Assembly: GCF_026723825.1 (NCBI RefSeq) | Contig: NZ_CP113519.1 | Location: forward strand, 3,968,001 to 4,032,000 | Direction of reading: 5' to 3' | Origin: Pseudomonas sp. GOM7 | Lineage (GTDB): Bacteria; Pseudomonadota; Gammaproteobacteria; Pseudomonadales; Pseudomonadaceae | Length of the DNA: 64,000 nucleotides | Shown: positions 24,623-36,653 of the stretch, piece after piece | How positions within the stretch are numbered: position 1 is the first letter of the stretch | Layout of the letters: every line of letters begins with the position of its first letter | Program-made: the position numbers and the translations under genes | Notes under the pieces: generated by a model | What the model saw: the letters and a program-made list of their open reading frames with translations, nothing else | Database searches by the model: none | What the model was told of the DNA's origin: nothing

Positions 24623-27151
24623 ATGGGCAGCCGGCGATTCTGGCTGAAAAGCCTGGCAGCATTGCTGGTACTGCTGCTGGTGCTCGCCGGCTACGCCGCT
24701 TACCGCGTGCATGGCCTGCTGGACGCACAAGGCCTGCAGCTCGACTGGCGCAGTCTCGGCCCCACCTGGCAGGGCCTGCACGCCGAGGATCTCGGCCTGC
24801 TGCGTGACGATGGCAGCCTGCGCCTGCATGCCGAGCAAGTACGGCTGCGCCTGTGGCCACACTCCAGCCTGTCGCTGCATGGCCTGCAGGTGGAAGTGCA
24901 GGCCAGCTCCGGCGAAAGTCGCAGCGAGCCGCCTCTCGACCTCGGCCAGCTAGCGGCAATCCTGCCCTGGCTGCCTGCGCACATTCAACTGCAGAGCATC
25001 GACGCGCACCTACCCTGCGCCAGGGGCCGCTGCACGCTGGCAGGCGACCTCGAACTGCGCCAGCAGGGCGACGCCCTGCAACTGAGTGCGCAACTGCTGC
25101 GCGGCGAACACCACGCCGAACTACGGGCAACGCTCGAGGGCCTGGCGCCAACGCGCGACACGCCGCGGCACCTGACCGCCAGCCTGCTGCTCGATGAACA
25201 GTTGCAGATGCTCCTGGATACCCGCCTGCAACCAGAGGCTGCCGGCCTGCGCTGGCAGGGCGAACTGGGCACCCCGGGTAGCGGGGATCTTGCCTGGGTC
25301 GTCGACTGGCTGGGCGAATGGCTGTTGCGCGATGACACCGCCCTGCCCCAGGCCCCGCGACAGATGGCACTCAATGCCCAGTGGCAGGTGCAACTGGGCG
25401 ACACGGCGGCCTTGTCGCACCTGCTGCAAAGCCCTGGCTGGCTGCAACTGGATGCACAATTACCCGAACCCTGGCCAGTGCCAAGGCTCGGCCTGCTCAG
25501 TGGCACGCTGGCGCTGCACCTGGAGAACCTGGGCACGCGCTGGCAGGCGCGGCAACTGCAAGGCGAACTGCAGCTCGACCCAGGCGCCGCGCCCTGGCAG
25601 GCTCAGATAGCCGAGGGCCTGGACAGCGGCCCACTGACGCTGCGCCTGAGCCCGGTAGCCAAGCAGGACGAAACCGATATCGCCCTGCACCTGGCCCTGA
25701 GCAGCCAGGGCCCGCTGCGCCTGGAGGCCGAAGCCGAACTGGCGCTCGGGCAGTGGCCGGGCTGGCAACTCCAGGTCAGACAGGCGCACCTGCATGCCCG
25801 CAGCGAACGCCTGCAACTGGCCGACAGCCAGCTCGGGGGCATCGACCTGAAACTGCAGCTTGCCGGCATGCTCGCCGAACAGCATGTGGATCTGCAGCTC
25901 GAACCCGGCTCGCAACTGACCCTCGAACGTGTGCAACAAGCAGAAGTGCAAGCCAGGCGACTGCATGCCGAACTGGCCGCTCTGAAACTGACAGGCTCAC
26001 CCCAGTCGCCGCAATTGAGCGGCCCGCTCAAGCTGGAACTGGGCGAACTGCGGCAGGCGGTGCTGAACCCCCAAGGCTGGCGATGGCAAGGTGAAGTGCA
26101 GGCCACTCTCGATGAGCAGTCCGCCACGGGTTCGCTGGCGGCCGACTCCGGCCTGCAACTGGGCCTGCAACTGCAACGTGATGCGGCAAGCGGCATGCGC
26201 CTGGACGCCCGCCTGGACGAGTTGTTCCTGCGCGCCGGCAACCCCTTGCCAGCCACCCTGCGCCACTGGCCACCGCTGCTGTCGCTGGATCAGGGCCGCC
26301 TGCACGGCCAGGCCCACCTGGCGCTACCCGTTGGCCAGCCGCTGCACCTGAATGCCGAGCTGAGCGGCAAGGGCCTGGCCGGTATCTACGACCGCAGCAG
26401 CCTGAGTGGGGTCGACGGCACGCTGCGCCTGGCTCTCGACGGTGATCGTCTGAACCTGCAGCTCGCCGAGCTGCAGGCCGCCGAAATCGATCCCGGTATC
26501 GTGCTCGGGCCACTGAAGCTACAGGGGGCTTACCAGGCGCGCCTGAACAAGCCCGGAGTCGGCCAGGTGCACCTGCAACAGGCGCAACTGGGCGTGCTCG
26601 ATGGTCAGCTCAGCCTGGATGCCACCCGTTGGGATCTGGCGCAGCCCGAACAGGTGTTGCCCTTGCAGCTACGCGGCCTGAATCTGGAAACCCTGTTTCG
26701 TGTCTATCCCACCGAAGGGCTGGCCGGCAGCGGCCTGATCGATGGCACCCTGCCCGTGCACCTGGGCACAGGCCTGAGCATCGAAGGCGGCCAGATTCAG
26801 GCCCGCCCGCCCGGTGGGCGCCTGCGCTTTGACTCACCGCGCATACGCGCCATGGGCCAGACCAACCCCGGCATGAAGCTGGTCACCGACGCGCTGCAGG
26901 ACTTCCACTACGATCTGCTCAGCAGTAGCCTCGACTACGACAGCTCCGGCACACTGCGCCTTGGCATACGCCTGCATGGACAGAACCCGGCCATCGAGCA
27001 GGGCCGCCCCATTCACTTCAACATCAATCTGGAAGAAGACATTCCAGCCCTGCTGGCCAGCCTGCAACTGACCGGCAAGGTCAACGACATCATCCAGCGA
27101 CGGATTCAGCAACGGATGCGCCAGCGCGTCCCCCAAGCACCCAAGGAGTAG
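24623..27151 (+). CDS. ydbH: YdbH-family intermembrane transport protein
   Basis: 842 residues from the ATG at 24623 (GAGGAGAGAG ribosome site). One N-terminal membrane helix (about 6-28) then a very long, repeat-like beta-rich periplasmic region typical of AsmA-like bridge proteins; the conserved C-terminal part reads GSGLIDGTLPVHLGTGLSIEGGQIQARPPGGRLRFDSP and ends with a helix QRRIQQRMRQRVPQ. In E. coli YdbH, with TamB and YhdP, moves phospholipid to the outer membrane. It is followed after 4 bp by ynbE and then ydbL, as in enterobacteria. Confidence 0.92.
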   Translation: MGSRRFWLKSLAALLVLLLVLAGYAAYRVHGLLDAQGLQLDWRSLGPTWQGLHAEDLGLLRDDGSLRLHAEQVRLRLWPHSSLSLHGLQVEVQASSGESRSEPPLDLGQLAAILPWLPAHIQLQSIDAHLPCARGRCTLAGDLELRQQGDALQLSAQLLRGEHHAELRATLEGLAPTRDTPRHLTASLLLDEQLQMLLDTRLQPEAAGLRWQGELGTPGSGDLAWVVDWLGEWLLRDDTALPQAPRQMALNAQWQVQLGDTAALSHLLQSPGWLQLDAQLPEPWPVPRLGLLSGTLALHLENLGTRWQARQLQGELQLDPGAAPWQAQIAEGLDSGPLTLRLSPVAKQDETDIALHLALSSQGPLRLEAEAELALGQWPGWQLQVRQAHLHARSERLQLADSQLGGIDLKLQLAGMLAEQHVDLQLEPGSQLTLERVQQAEVQARRLHAELAALKLTGSPQSPQLSGPLKLELGELRQAVLNPQGWRWQGEVQATLDEQSATGSLAADSGLQLGLQLQRDAASGMRLDARLDELFLRAGNPLPATLRHWPPLLSLDQGRLHGQAHLALPVGQPLHLNAELSGKGLAGIYDRSSLSGVDGTLRLALDGDRLNLQLAELQAAEIDPGIVLGPLKLQGAYQARLNKPGVGQVHLQQAQLGVLDGQLSLDATRWDLAQPEQVLPLQLRGLNLETLFRVYPTEGLAGSGLIDGTLPVHLGTGLSIEGGQIQARPPGGRLRFDSPRIRAMGQTNPGMKLVTDALQDFHYDLLSSSLDYDSSGTLRLGIRLHGQNPAIEQGRPIHFNINLEEDIPALLASLQLTGKVNDIIQRRIQQRMRQRVPQAPKE

Positions 27152-27155
27152 CGCC

Positions 27156-27347
27156 ATGCGCCCGTATCGCCTCCTCGCCGCCCTGAGCCTCGGGCTACTG
27201 TGCCAGGCCTGCACCCCGACGGTGCAACTGGCCATGCCCAACGAGCCGATCAACATCAACCTCAACGTCAAGGTCGAGCATGAAATCTACATCAAGGTGG
27301 ACAGGGCGCTTGACGAGGTCTTCAACGAAGACAGCGGTCTGTTCTGA
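27156..27347 (+). CDS. ynbE: YnbE-family outer-membrane lipoprotein
   Basis: 63 residues: signal peptide with lipobox LLCQAC (Cys near residue 19), then a short conserved region PININLNVKVEHEIYIKVDRALDEVF. YnbE is the outer-membrane partner of YdbH in E. coli, capping the lipid bridge by beta-strand addition. The gene starts four bases after the ydbH stop with GGAG in front. Confidence 0.9.
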   Translation: MRPYRLLAALSLGLLCQACTPTVQLAMPNEPININLNVKVEHEIYIKVDRALDEVFNEDSGLF

Positions 27348-27381
27348 GCCCCCTGCCCGACCGGTTCCACGGAGAAAGACG

Positions 27382-27720
27382 ATGATTCGATACCTCTCGA
27401 CGCTGCTGCTGGCACTGACCCTGAGCCTGCCGGCCTATGCCATGAGTCTCAACCAGGCCATGAGCGCCCTGAGCGAAGCCAAGACCAGCGGCCAACTGGG
27501 CGAGCAGCCCAATGGTTATCTCGGCGTGGTCAGGCCCGGCGGCCAGGCCGAGGAGATCGCCCGGCTGATCAACCAGGCGCGCCGCGCCGAATACCAGAAA
27601 GTGGCCAAGGACAACGGCATCGGCCTCAGCGATGTGGAGGCCATCGCCGGCAAGAAGGCCATCGACCGCACCCCAAAGGGCCAGTACATCCAGTTGAACG
27701 GCCAGTGGCTGCAGAAATAG
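27382..27720 (+). CDS. ydbL: YdbL-family periplasmic protein
   Basis: 112 residues: signal peptide MIRYLSTLLLALTLSLPAYA, then a DUF1318 domain (LGEQPNGYLGVVRPGGQAEEIARLINQARRAEYQKVAKDNGI ... VEAIAGKKAIDRTPKGQYIQ). YdbL is reported to prevent YnbE from multimerising. Third gene of the ydbH-ynbE-ydbL operon; GGAG eight bases before the ATG; an intrinsic terminator follows. Confidence 0.92.
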   Translation: MIRYLSTLLLALTLSLPAYAMSLNQAMSALSEAKTSGQLGEQPNGYLGVVRPGGQAEEIARLINQARRAEYQKVAKDNGIGLSDVEAIAGKKAIDRTPKGQYIQLNGQWLQK

Positions 27721-27738
27721 AAAGCTGATGGCAGAAAG

Positions 27739-27766
27739 CAAAGAACCCGCCGAGGCGGGTTCTTTG
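27739..27766. terminator. Bidirectional intrinsic terminator between ydbL and grxD
   Basis: A 13-bp perfect stem (CAAAGAACCCGCC / GGCGGGTTCTTTG) with a two-base loop; T-rich on both strands, serving the ydbL operon and the convergent grxD gene. Confidence 0.8.
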
Positions 27767-27783
27767 TCGTGCACGGCTGGCGA

Positions 27784-28110
27784 TCAGGCGCTGGCCTTGC
27801 TCACGGCATCCTTGATCAGGGTCTGCAGCTCGCCCTTCTCATACATCTCGCTGAGGATGTCGCTGCCGCCGACCAGTTCACCGGCCACCCAGAGTTGCGG
27901 GAAGGTCGGCCAGTTGGCGTACTTGGGCAGGTTTGCGCGGATTTCCGGATTCTGCAGGATGTCGACGTAGGCGAACTTCTCGCCGCAGCCCATCACCGCC
28001 TGCGCAGCACGGGCGGAGAAGCCGCACTGCGGAGCGTTGGGCGAGCCTTTCATGTACAGCAGAACGGTGTTGTTGGCGATCTGCTCTTTGATGGTTTCGA
28101 TGATATCCAT
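27784..28110 (-). CDS. grxD: Monothiol glutaredoxin, Grx4 type
   Basis: 108 residues with the CGFS active site (Cys29 in MKGSPNAPQCGFS), WPTFPQLWVAGELVGGSDIL near 72-91 (glutathione-binding TVP/GG loops). Monothiol CGFS glutaredoxins carry and deliver [2Fe-2S] clusters, usually with BolA. The ATG at 28110 has GAGG nine bases upstream; the longer frame is not coding. Confidence 0.95.
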   Translation of the reverse strand: MDIIETIKEQIANNTVLLYMKGSPNAPQCGFSARAAQAVMGCGEKFAYVDILQNPEIRANLPKYANWPTFPQLWVAGELVGGSDILSEMYEKGELQTLIKDAVSKASA

Positions 28111-28255
28111 GGGGCACCTCGGCATAGACTTCGCGACCCGAAGGTCGCCACGGTGGCGCGATTGTAGCGAAAAGCCGAGCATAATGCTCGGCCTTGCCGT
28201 CATCCCTAGAGCTGTTTACGACCTGGCGAGCTAGAACAAGATCGCGAATAAATTC

Positions 28256-29112
28256 GATCCATCGCATTTCCAGGGGGGATGCCTGGTCGACACCGGGCTG
28301 GCAAGTTTGTGTGCTTGTTGGGGGGGCCTGTTCCGAATAGCCGCGTTTTTGCTGATGTTTTTTGTTTCGCCCGCCCGGGCGAGTCACTTTTGACGGGCAA
28401 AAGTAACCAAAACCCTCCGCCCGGTCATCCGGCCCTGGCTTCGCCAGGGTTCGCTCACTCCATCGCCGCTCCAGAGGCCCGCCACGGTGGGCCATCCCTG
28501 GCCCATCGTGGCTTTCGCGACATCCATGTCGCTCAACCTCTTCCACGACGATTCCGTTCGCCCTCCTGGGCGGGCTCTGCACGCGCCTGAACCTCCGGTA
28601 ACTCTTTGGGACTCTGCGTGCATGAACATGAGGTCAGCCTTGGGGCTGACCAGAATGCCGGCTGCAGGCCGGCGAGATGAAAGTACGCGAATGAACGTAT
28701 TGGTTTAATTCGACAGCCACATCGCGACTTCACAGCCCCCAGAGCACGCAGGACTGACCTGGCATACCTGTCCGCTCAGGCGCGCGCATGGCACCTTCAG
28801 GAGGGTGAGTGGAATCGTTGCGTAGAGGGTTGAGCGGCATGGATGCCGCGAGAGCCGCGACTGGCCAGGGACGGCCCTTCGCGGCGTGCCCTCGGAGCAG
28901 CGATGGAGCGAACGAACCCCGGCGCAGCCGGGGCCGGATGGCGGGGCCAAGCCTTTTTGCCTTCTTTTGTGGCGTTTGACAAAAGAAGGTCGCCGGGGGG
29001 CGAAACGGGAGGCATCAGCTAAACACTGATAAGTAGCTAGAACACCGAAACCAACACACAAACTTGCCAGTCCGGTGTCAACCAGCTACTCCCCCTGAAA
29101 GTGCGAAGAACC
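28256..29112. mobile_element. Large hairpin element, copy B (about 0.86 kb)
   Basis: Closest relative of copy A in sequence, same orientation, with the same two inverted half-modules and the central GGTCAGCC/GGGCTGACC and GCCGGC/GGCCGGC hairpins. The left end GATCCATCGCATTTCCAGG and the right end (reversed) GGTTCTTCGCACTTTCAGG are inverted copies, followed inward by GACACCGG-CTGGCAAGTTTGTGTG. Flanks show no obvious direct repeat, so it may be older. It fills the space between grxD and the 3' end of the molybdopterin oxidoreductase. Confidence 0.85.
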
Positions 29113-29124
29113 TTAATACGCCCC

Positions 29125-31233
29125 CTAAGCAGCCACCACCTGCACCGGCACGCCATTGAGCACGGCATTGCCGGACAGTGCATCGAGCCGACGCTCGTCG
29201 GTCAGGTCGTTGGCACTGGCACCCGGTTGCGCACGGGCGATGTCCAGTTGCACGCCCGGACGGGCATGTCCCCAACCATGGGGCAGGCTGACCACACCGG
29301 CCATCACCTCGTCGCTGGCTGCCACCTCTACCTCGATGCTGCCGACCCGCGAACGTACCTGTACGCGCTGACCATCGGCCAGGCCACGACTGGCCAGATC
29401 GGCCGGGTTCATCAACAACTGATGGCGCGGCTTGCCCTTCACCAGGCGATGATAGTTGTGCATCCAGGAATTGTTGCTGCGCACATGGCGACGACCGATC
29501 AGCAATAGCTCATCGGCAGCCGACGCGGCCTGCTCGGCAAAACGCGCCAGATCGGCCAACAGCAGCTCGGGTGCAGCCTGCACCGCCTTGCTCGGAGTCT
29601 TCAGACGTGCCGCCAGGTTCGCCTGCAGCGGCCCCAGGTCGATACCGTGCGGCTGCTCGCGCAGCGCCGCCAGGCTGAGCTTGCGCTCGCTGCGATCACC
29701 ATAGGGGCCGAAGCGCAGGCCCATGTCGATCATCTGCTCCGGGGCCAGGGTCGGTTTCAGCTCCAGACCGTTGTGCTTGGCGAAGGCCTGGGCCAGGCCG
29801 ACGAAGATCTCCCAGTCGTGCAGGGCGCCCTCCGGCTTGGCCAGTACCGCCTCGTTGAAGCGGGTGACGTTGCGCACGGCCAGCAGGTTGAAGGTGGTGT
29901 CGTAGTGGTCGTGCTCCAGCGGCGCGGTCGGTGGCAGGATCAGGTCGGCATGGCGGGTGGTTTCGTTGATGTAGAAGTCCACCGCCAGCATGAAGTCCAG
30001 CCCCTCCAGCGCCTGCTCCAACTGCCGGCCGTTGGGTGTGGACAGCACCGGATTGCCGGCCACGGTGATCAAGGCACGCACCTGCCCCTCGCCAGGGGTG
30101 AGCATCTCTTCGGCCAGCGCCGCGACTGGCAGCTCGCCGCCGTACTCCGGCAACCCGGACACGCGACTCTGCCAGCGGTTGAAATGCCCGCCCGAAGTGC
30201 TCGCCACCAGATCCACCGCCGGCTGGGTGCAGAGCACGCCACCCGCGCGGTCGAGGTTGCCGCTGACCAGGTTGATCAACTGCACCAACCACTGGCACAG
30301 GGTACCGAAGGCCTGGGTGGAAACCCCCATGCGCCCGTAGCACACCGCCTTGTCGGCGGCGGCGAAGTCCCGTGCCAGTTGGCGGATTGTCTCCGTCGGC
30401 ACCCCGCAGCGCGCGCTCATCGCCTCGGCATCGAAGGCTGCGATGGCTTCACGCACCTGCTCCAGCCCTTCGACCGGCAGGTGACCGGGGCGGGTCAGCC
30501 CCTCGTCGAACAGGGTGTTGAGCATACCCAGCAGCAAGGCGGCGTCACTGCCGGGACGCACGAACAGATGCTGGTCGGCGATCGCCGCGGTCTCGCTGCG
30601 CCGCGGGTCGACCACCACCAGCTTGCCACCACGGCCCTGGATGGCTTTCAGGCGTTTCTCCACGTCCGGCACGGTCATGATGCTGCCATTGGAGGCCAGC
30701 GGGTTGCCGCCGAGGATCAGCATGAAGTCGGTGTGATCGATATCGGGCACCGGGATCAGCAGACCATGGCCATACATCAGGTGGCTGGTGAGATGGTGCG
30801 GAAGCTGGTCGACCGAGGTGGCGGAGAAACGGTTGCGGGTCTTCAGCAGGCCGAGGAAGTAGTTGCTATGGGTCATCAGCCCATAGTTGTGCACGCTGGG
30901 GTTGCCCTGGTACACGGCCACCGCGTTCTGCCCATGAGCGGCCTGGATCGCGCTCAGACGCTCGGCGACCAGGGCGAAGGCGTCCTCCCAGGCAATGGCC
31001 TGCCATGTGTCGCCGATACGGCGCATGGGTTGGCGAATGCGGTCGGGGTCGTTCTGGATGTCTTGCAGCGCCACGGCCTTGGGGCAGATATGGCCACGGC
31101 TGAAGCTGTCCTGGGCGTCGCCCTTGATCGAGCGAATCTGCGTGCTGCCGTCAGGCTGGGTCGCGGTTTCGATGGCTAGGCCGCAGATGGCTTCGCACAG
31201 GTGGCATGCACGGTAATGGAGGGACTGGGTCAT
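29125..31233 (-). CDS. Molybdopterin-dependent oxidoreductase
   Basis: 702 residues of the DMSO reductase/formate dehydrogenase superfamily. Fe4S4 ligands are visible at Cys10, Cys13, Cys17 and Cys50 (RACHLCEAICGLAI and RGHICPKA). Bis-MGD contact segments follow (LILGGNPLASNGSIMTVPDV; VVVDPRRSETAAIADQHLFVRPGSDAALLLGML), with the C-terminal MoCo-binding barrel (HNYHRLVKGKPRHQLLMNPADLASRGLADGQRVQV). No Tat signal is seen, so it is cytoplasmic. Single-subunit; substrate not identifiable. Start at 31233 is directly before the Cys cluster. Confidence 0.9.
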   Translation of the reverse strand: MTQSLHYRACHLCEAICGLAIETATQPDGSTQIRSIKGDAQDSFSRGHICPKAVALQDIQNDPDRIRQPMRRIGDTWQAIAWEDAFALVAERLSAIQAAHGQNAVAVYQGNPSVHNYGLMTHSNYFLGLLKTRNRFSATSVDQLPHHLTSHLMYGHGLLIPVPDIDHTDFMLILGGNPLASNGSIMTVPDVEKRLKAIQGRGGKLVVVDPRRSETAAIADQHLFVRPGSDAALLLGMLNTLFDEGLTRPGHLPVEGLEQVREAIAAFDAEAMSARCGVPTETIRQLARDFAAADKAVCYGRMGVSTQAFGTLCQWLVQLINLVSGNLDRAGGVLCTQPAVDLVASTSGGHFNRWQSRVSGLPEYGGELPVAALAEEMLTPGEGQVRALITVAGNPVLSTPNGRQLEQALEGLDFMLAVDFYINETTRHADLILPPTAPLEHDHYDTTFNLLAVRNVTRFNEAVLAKPEGALHDWEIFVGLAQAFAKHNGLELKPTLAPEQMIDMGLRFGPYGDRSERKLSLAALREQPHGIDLGPLQANLAARLKTPSKAVQAAPELLLADLARFAEQAASAADELLLIGRRHVRSNNSWMHNYHRLVKGKPRHQLLMNPADLASRGLADGQRVQVRSRVGSIEVEVAASDEVMAGVVSLPHGWGHARPGVQLDIARAQPGASANDLTDERRLDALSGNAVLNGVPVQVVAA

Positions 31234-31330
31234 GGCCGGGCCTCTTGTTCTGATCCATGTCGACCATCGTGGTCGCAGGTCTGGAACTATGGGCCGGGCG
31301 AGACGACGACGCCAGCAGCGTTCGTCTCAT

Positions 31331-31359
31331 GAATCGGCAGGCATCAAGCCTGCCGATTC
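31331..31359. other. Long perfect stem-loop without T-tract
   Basis: Arms GAATCGGCAGGC and GCCTGCCGATTC (12 bp, perfect) around ATCAA. It lies between the lipoprotein gene (ends 31384) and the oxidoreductase start (31233), both on the minus strand. It could stop or stabilise the lipoprotein transcript; there is no run of T on either side. Confidence 0.5.
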
Positions 31360-31383
31360 AGACAGCTACCCTGACTATCCGAA

Positions 31384-31815
31384 TTAACGGATGGAGGTCA
31401 CGGTGCCTTTCTTGCCGGTAACGTTGACGTTAACGGTTTTGTACACGAAGTAATCCTGAACGTTCACTTCGTAACGCGGGGCGACGATCAGGTCGGCACC
31501 CGAGGCCTTGACTGCCTTGTAGGCAGCTGCGGACTTGGCGGAAGCAACCGGGTCGAGACCCAGCGCGAAACCACCCTCGCCACCACCGTAGGTCACGCCG
31601 TCGGCGAACTGGGTATCACCACCCAGCTTGAACACACCGAACAGGATGTTCACCGAAGATTGACCGGAGATGGGCTCGCCCACTTTCACGTCCGCCTTGA
31701 GGTTAGTCTCGACAGCGCCAGTCAGCGGAGCGGTCGGTTGGCTAACGTTCTGGCTGGCACAGCCAGTCAGCAGGGCGAGAGCGGAGAAAGCGGCGGCGTA
31801 GGCTACGTGTTTCAT
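31384..31815 (-). CDS. Small lipoprotein of unknown function
   Basis: 143 residues: signal peptide with lipobox LLTGCAS (Cys at 19), then a Gly/Ala-rich domain (VGEPISGQSSVNILFGVFKLGGDTQFADGV; GADLIVAPRYEVNVQDYFVYKTVNVNVTGKKGTV). The pattern resembles TRL-like or other small envelope lipoproteins, but I cannot name the family. A strong AAAGGAG ribosome site lies seven bases before the ATG. Base composition is lower in GC than neighbours. Confidence 0.8.
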   Translation of the reverse strand: MKHVAYAAAFSALALLTGCASQNVSQPTAPLTGAVETNLKADVKVGEPISGQSSVNILFGVFKLGGDTQFADGVTYGGGEGGFALGLDPVASAKSAAAYKAVKASGADLIVAPRYEVNVQDYFVYKTVNVNVTGKKGTVTSIR

Positions 31816-32151
31816 GCAAAACTCCTTTGCACAATATTTTCCATGGGAACCCCATTACGGGGGCAATGCATTGCCTTGGAAAGGCGGCGGCATCCTAGAA
31901 GGCCGATCTAGAGCGGCGCAAGCTTCAATGTCATTTTTGTGACAGGTCGCACAAGGGTTTAGGAAATAGCTTACAAAACAGCGATTTGTCCATTATGGGG
32001 CGGCAATTTGCGCCGCCTCGTCATTTCCTTATAAGATCGCGCCTTCCCCCTGTTTCGTCGCATCCTGCGGCCTCCTGCCGCAAGCTTCGCCGTTTTCAGC
32101 ACTTATGCAGCGGCACCAGCTTGCGAACTGTAGTGATAAAGGTAGTTAACG
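31816..32151. promoter_or_regulatory. Divergent promoter region of the lipoprotein gene and argF
   Basis: 336 bp without a gene. On the plus strand TATAAG at 32030-32035 is a possible argF -10; a GC stem GGCGGC/GCCGCC at 31999-32017 precedes it, and TTTCGTCGCATCC at about 32053-32065 weakly resembles an ArgR half-site (TGTCGC-type). Candidate only; nothing else of note. Confidence 0.35.
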
Positions 32152-33068
<917 letters not shown>

Positions 33069-33072
<4 letters not shown>

Positions 33073-34172
33073 GCGCGCTGCTGCAGCTACGCGGGCTGAG
33101 CTGTGGCTACCAGGCGCACAAGGTGGTGCAGGCACTCGACCTGCACCTCAACGCCGGTGACATCGGCTGCCTGCTCGGCCCTTCAGGCTGCGGCAAGACC
33201 ACCACCCTGCGCGCCATCGCCGGTTTCGAGCCGATCCTCAGCGGCGAGATCGAGCTAGGTGGCGAGGTCATCTCCCGCCCCGGCTTTACCCTGGCACCAG
33301 AGAAACGCCGCATCGGCATGGTGTTCCAGGACTACGCTCTGTTCCCCCATCTGAACGTGGCGCAGAATGTCACCTTCGGCATTCGCCAGCAGCCCGATGC
33401 CCAACGCATCACTGACGAGTTACTCGAACTGGTCAAGCTCGGCCACCTGGCCAAGCGCTACCCGCACGAGCTGTCCGGTGGTCAGCAACAGCGCGTCGCC
33501 CTGGCCCGTGCCCTGGCGCCTTCGCCACAACTGCTGCTGCTCGACGAGCCGTTCTCCAACCTCGATGGCGAACTGCGTCGGCGCCTCAGCCATGAGGTGC
33601 GCGAGATTCTCAAGGCACGCGGCACCAGCGCCATCCTGGTCACCCACGACCAGGAAGAAGCCTTCGCCGTCAGCGATCAGGTCGGCGTGTTCAAGAGCGG
33701 CCATCTGGAACAATGGGACACGCCGTTCAATCTCTATCACGAGCCGCTGACGCCCTTCGTCGCCAGCTTCATCGGCCAGGGCTACTTCATTCGCGGCCAG
33801 TTGCTCGCCCCGGACAGGGTACAGACCGAGCTGGGCGAGATCCGCGGCAACCGCGCCTACACCTGGGCACAGGGCAGCGCGGTGGACGTGCTGCTGCGCC
33901 CGGACGACATCGTGGCGGATCCGGATAGCGCGCTGCAGGCACGCATCGTCGGCAAGACCTTCCTCGGCGCCGCCACCCTCTACCGCCTGCAACTGCCCAC
34001 CGGCACTCAGCTGGAATCGATATTCCCCAGCCATGCCGACCATCTGCCGGGGGACGAAGTGGGCATCCGCGTCGCCGCCGACCACCTGGTGGCCTTCCCG
34101 GCCCAGGGCAGCGTCGCCGCCCAGATCAGCCTTGGCGAATCCAGTGGCGTGCGCCGGGTCAGCAGCGACTGA
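33069..34172 (+). CDS. ABC transporter ATP-binding protein (FbpC/PotA-like)
   Basis: 367 residues: Walker A GPSGCGKT at 37-44, Q-loop region MVFQDYALFPHL, signature LSGGQQQR near 135, Walker B LLLLDEPFSNLD, switch His in LVTHDQEEA, then a C-terminal TOBE-type regulatory domain from about 240. This is the CUT1/MOI importer ATPase type (ferric iron, spermidine, thiosulfate). No permease or binding protein adjoins, so the substrate is unknown. Translationally coupled to argF, which might hint at a role with arginine-derived polyamines, but this is speculative. Confidence 0.9.
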
Positions 34173-34175
34173 ACC

Positions 34176-34982
34176 TCAGACGAACAACCGACCGCTGGCG
34201 ACATGCCGGGCCTGCCCGGCGATCTTCACCCGCTCGCCCTGCAGTTGGCAGTGCAGCTCGCCACCGCGCGCCGAGCACTGGAAAGCGCTGAAGCGATCAC
34301 GTCCGAGCCGTTCTGCCCAGTAAGGCACCAGCATGCAGTGGGTCGAGCCGGTGACCGGGTCTTCATCGATGCCGATGGCCGGGGCGAAATAGCGCGAGAC
34401 GAAATCGTGCCGCTCGCCCGGCGCACTGATCAGCACCCCCAGCCCAGGCAACGCCGCAAGAGCCGGCAGATTGGGCACGAAGGCGCGCACCTCGGCCTCG
34501 CTGGCCATTACCGCCATCAGCTCCTGCACGCTGCCATCCGGGTTGAGCAGCGCCCGCACCTCGCCAGCCGACTGCCCCAATGCCGCCTCGACATCGGCTC
34601 GTAACGCAGGCGTCACCGGCACGGTCGGGCGCACCGGGAAGTCCAGCTCCAGCCGCTCGCCCTGGCGGGTCACGCGCAACGGGCCGGACAGGCAGGTGAA
34701 ATCCAGTACCTCGCCCGGCTCGTCATAGAGATCGAACAGCACCTTGGCCGTGGCCAGCGTGGCGTGACCGCACAATGGCACCTCGCTGCCGGGAGTGAAC
34801 CAGCGGATATGCCAGACGCCCTCCTCCTTCACCACGAAAGCGGTTTCCGCGAGGTTGTGCTCGGCGGCGATGCACTGCATCAACGCCTCATCGAGCCAGG
34901 CGTCGAGGCGATAGACCATGGCCGGGTTGCCGGCGAAAGGCTGTGCGGTGAAGGCATCGACCTGATGGAATTCGAGGGGCAT
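34176..34982 (-). CDS. PhzF-family isomerase-like protein
   Basis: 268 residues starting MPLEFHQVDAFTAQPFAGNPA. The catalytic Glu46 lies in NLAETAFV, with PLCGHATLATA near 72 and GIDEDPVTGSTHCMLVPYW near 210, all diagnostic of the PhzF/diaminopimelate-epimerase fold. Most members are not phenazine enzymes and their substrates are unknown. ATG at 34982 fits the conserved N terminus. It converges with the ABC ATPase gene three bases away. Confidence 0.92.
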   Translation of the reverse strand: MPLEFHQVDAFTAQPFAGNPAMVYRLDAWLDEALMQCIAAEHNLAETAFVVKEEGVWHIRWFTPGSEVPLCGHATLATAKVLFDLYDEPGEVLDFTCLSGPLRVTRQGERLELDFPVRPTVPVTPALRADVEAALGQSAGEVRALLNPDGSVQELMAVMASEAEVRAFVPNLPALAALPGLGVLISAPGERHDFVSRYFAPAIGIDEDPVTGSTHCMLVPYWAERLGRDRFSAFQCSARGGELHCQLQGERVKIAGQARHVASGRLFV

Positions 34983-35068
34983 GACGGATGTCCTGGCTAC
35001 TTGGGTAACCACGAGCATGCCGGCCCGAATCCTCCGCCACCAGACACAGTTGCAACCGAACAGTTGCC

Positions 35069-36556
<1,488 letters not shown>

Positions 36557-36653
36557 GGCTTTTCCTTGTTGTTATGCATTCTTGCGCGCAGAACGCAGCA
36601 TTTCGCTTGCAGCATCCCCATCGAACTGACGGGTGACTGCACGCAGACGGTTA

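Noticed and set aside
34176..34982. Phenazine biosynthesis cluster
   Set aside because: Only a PhzF-fold gene is present; other phz genes are absent and PhzF-like proteins are common elsewhere.
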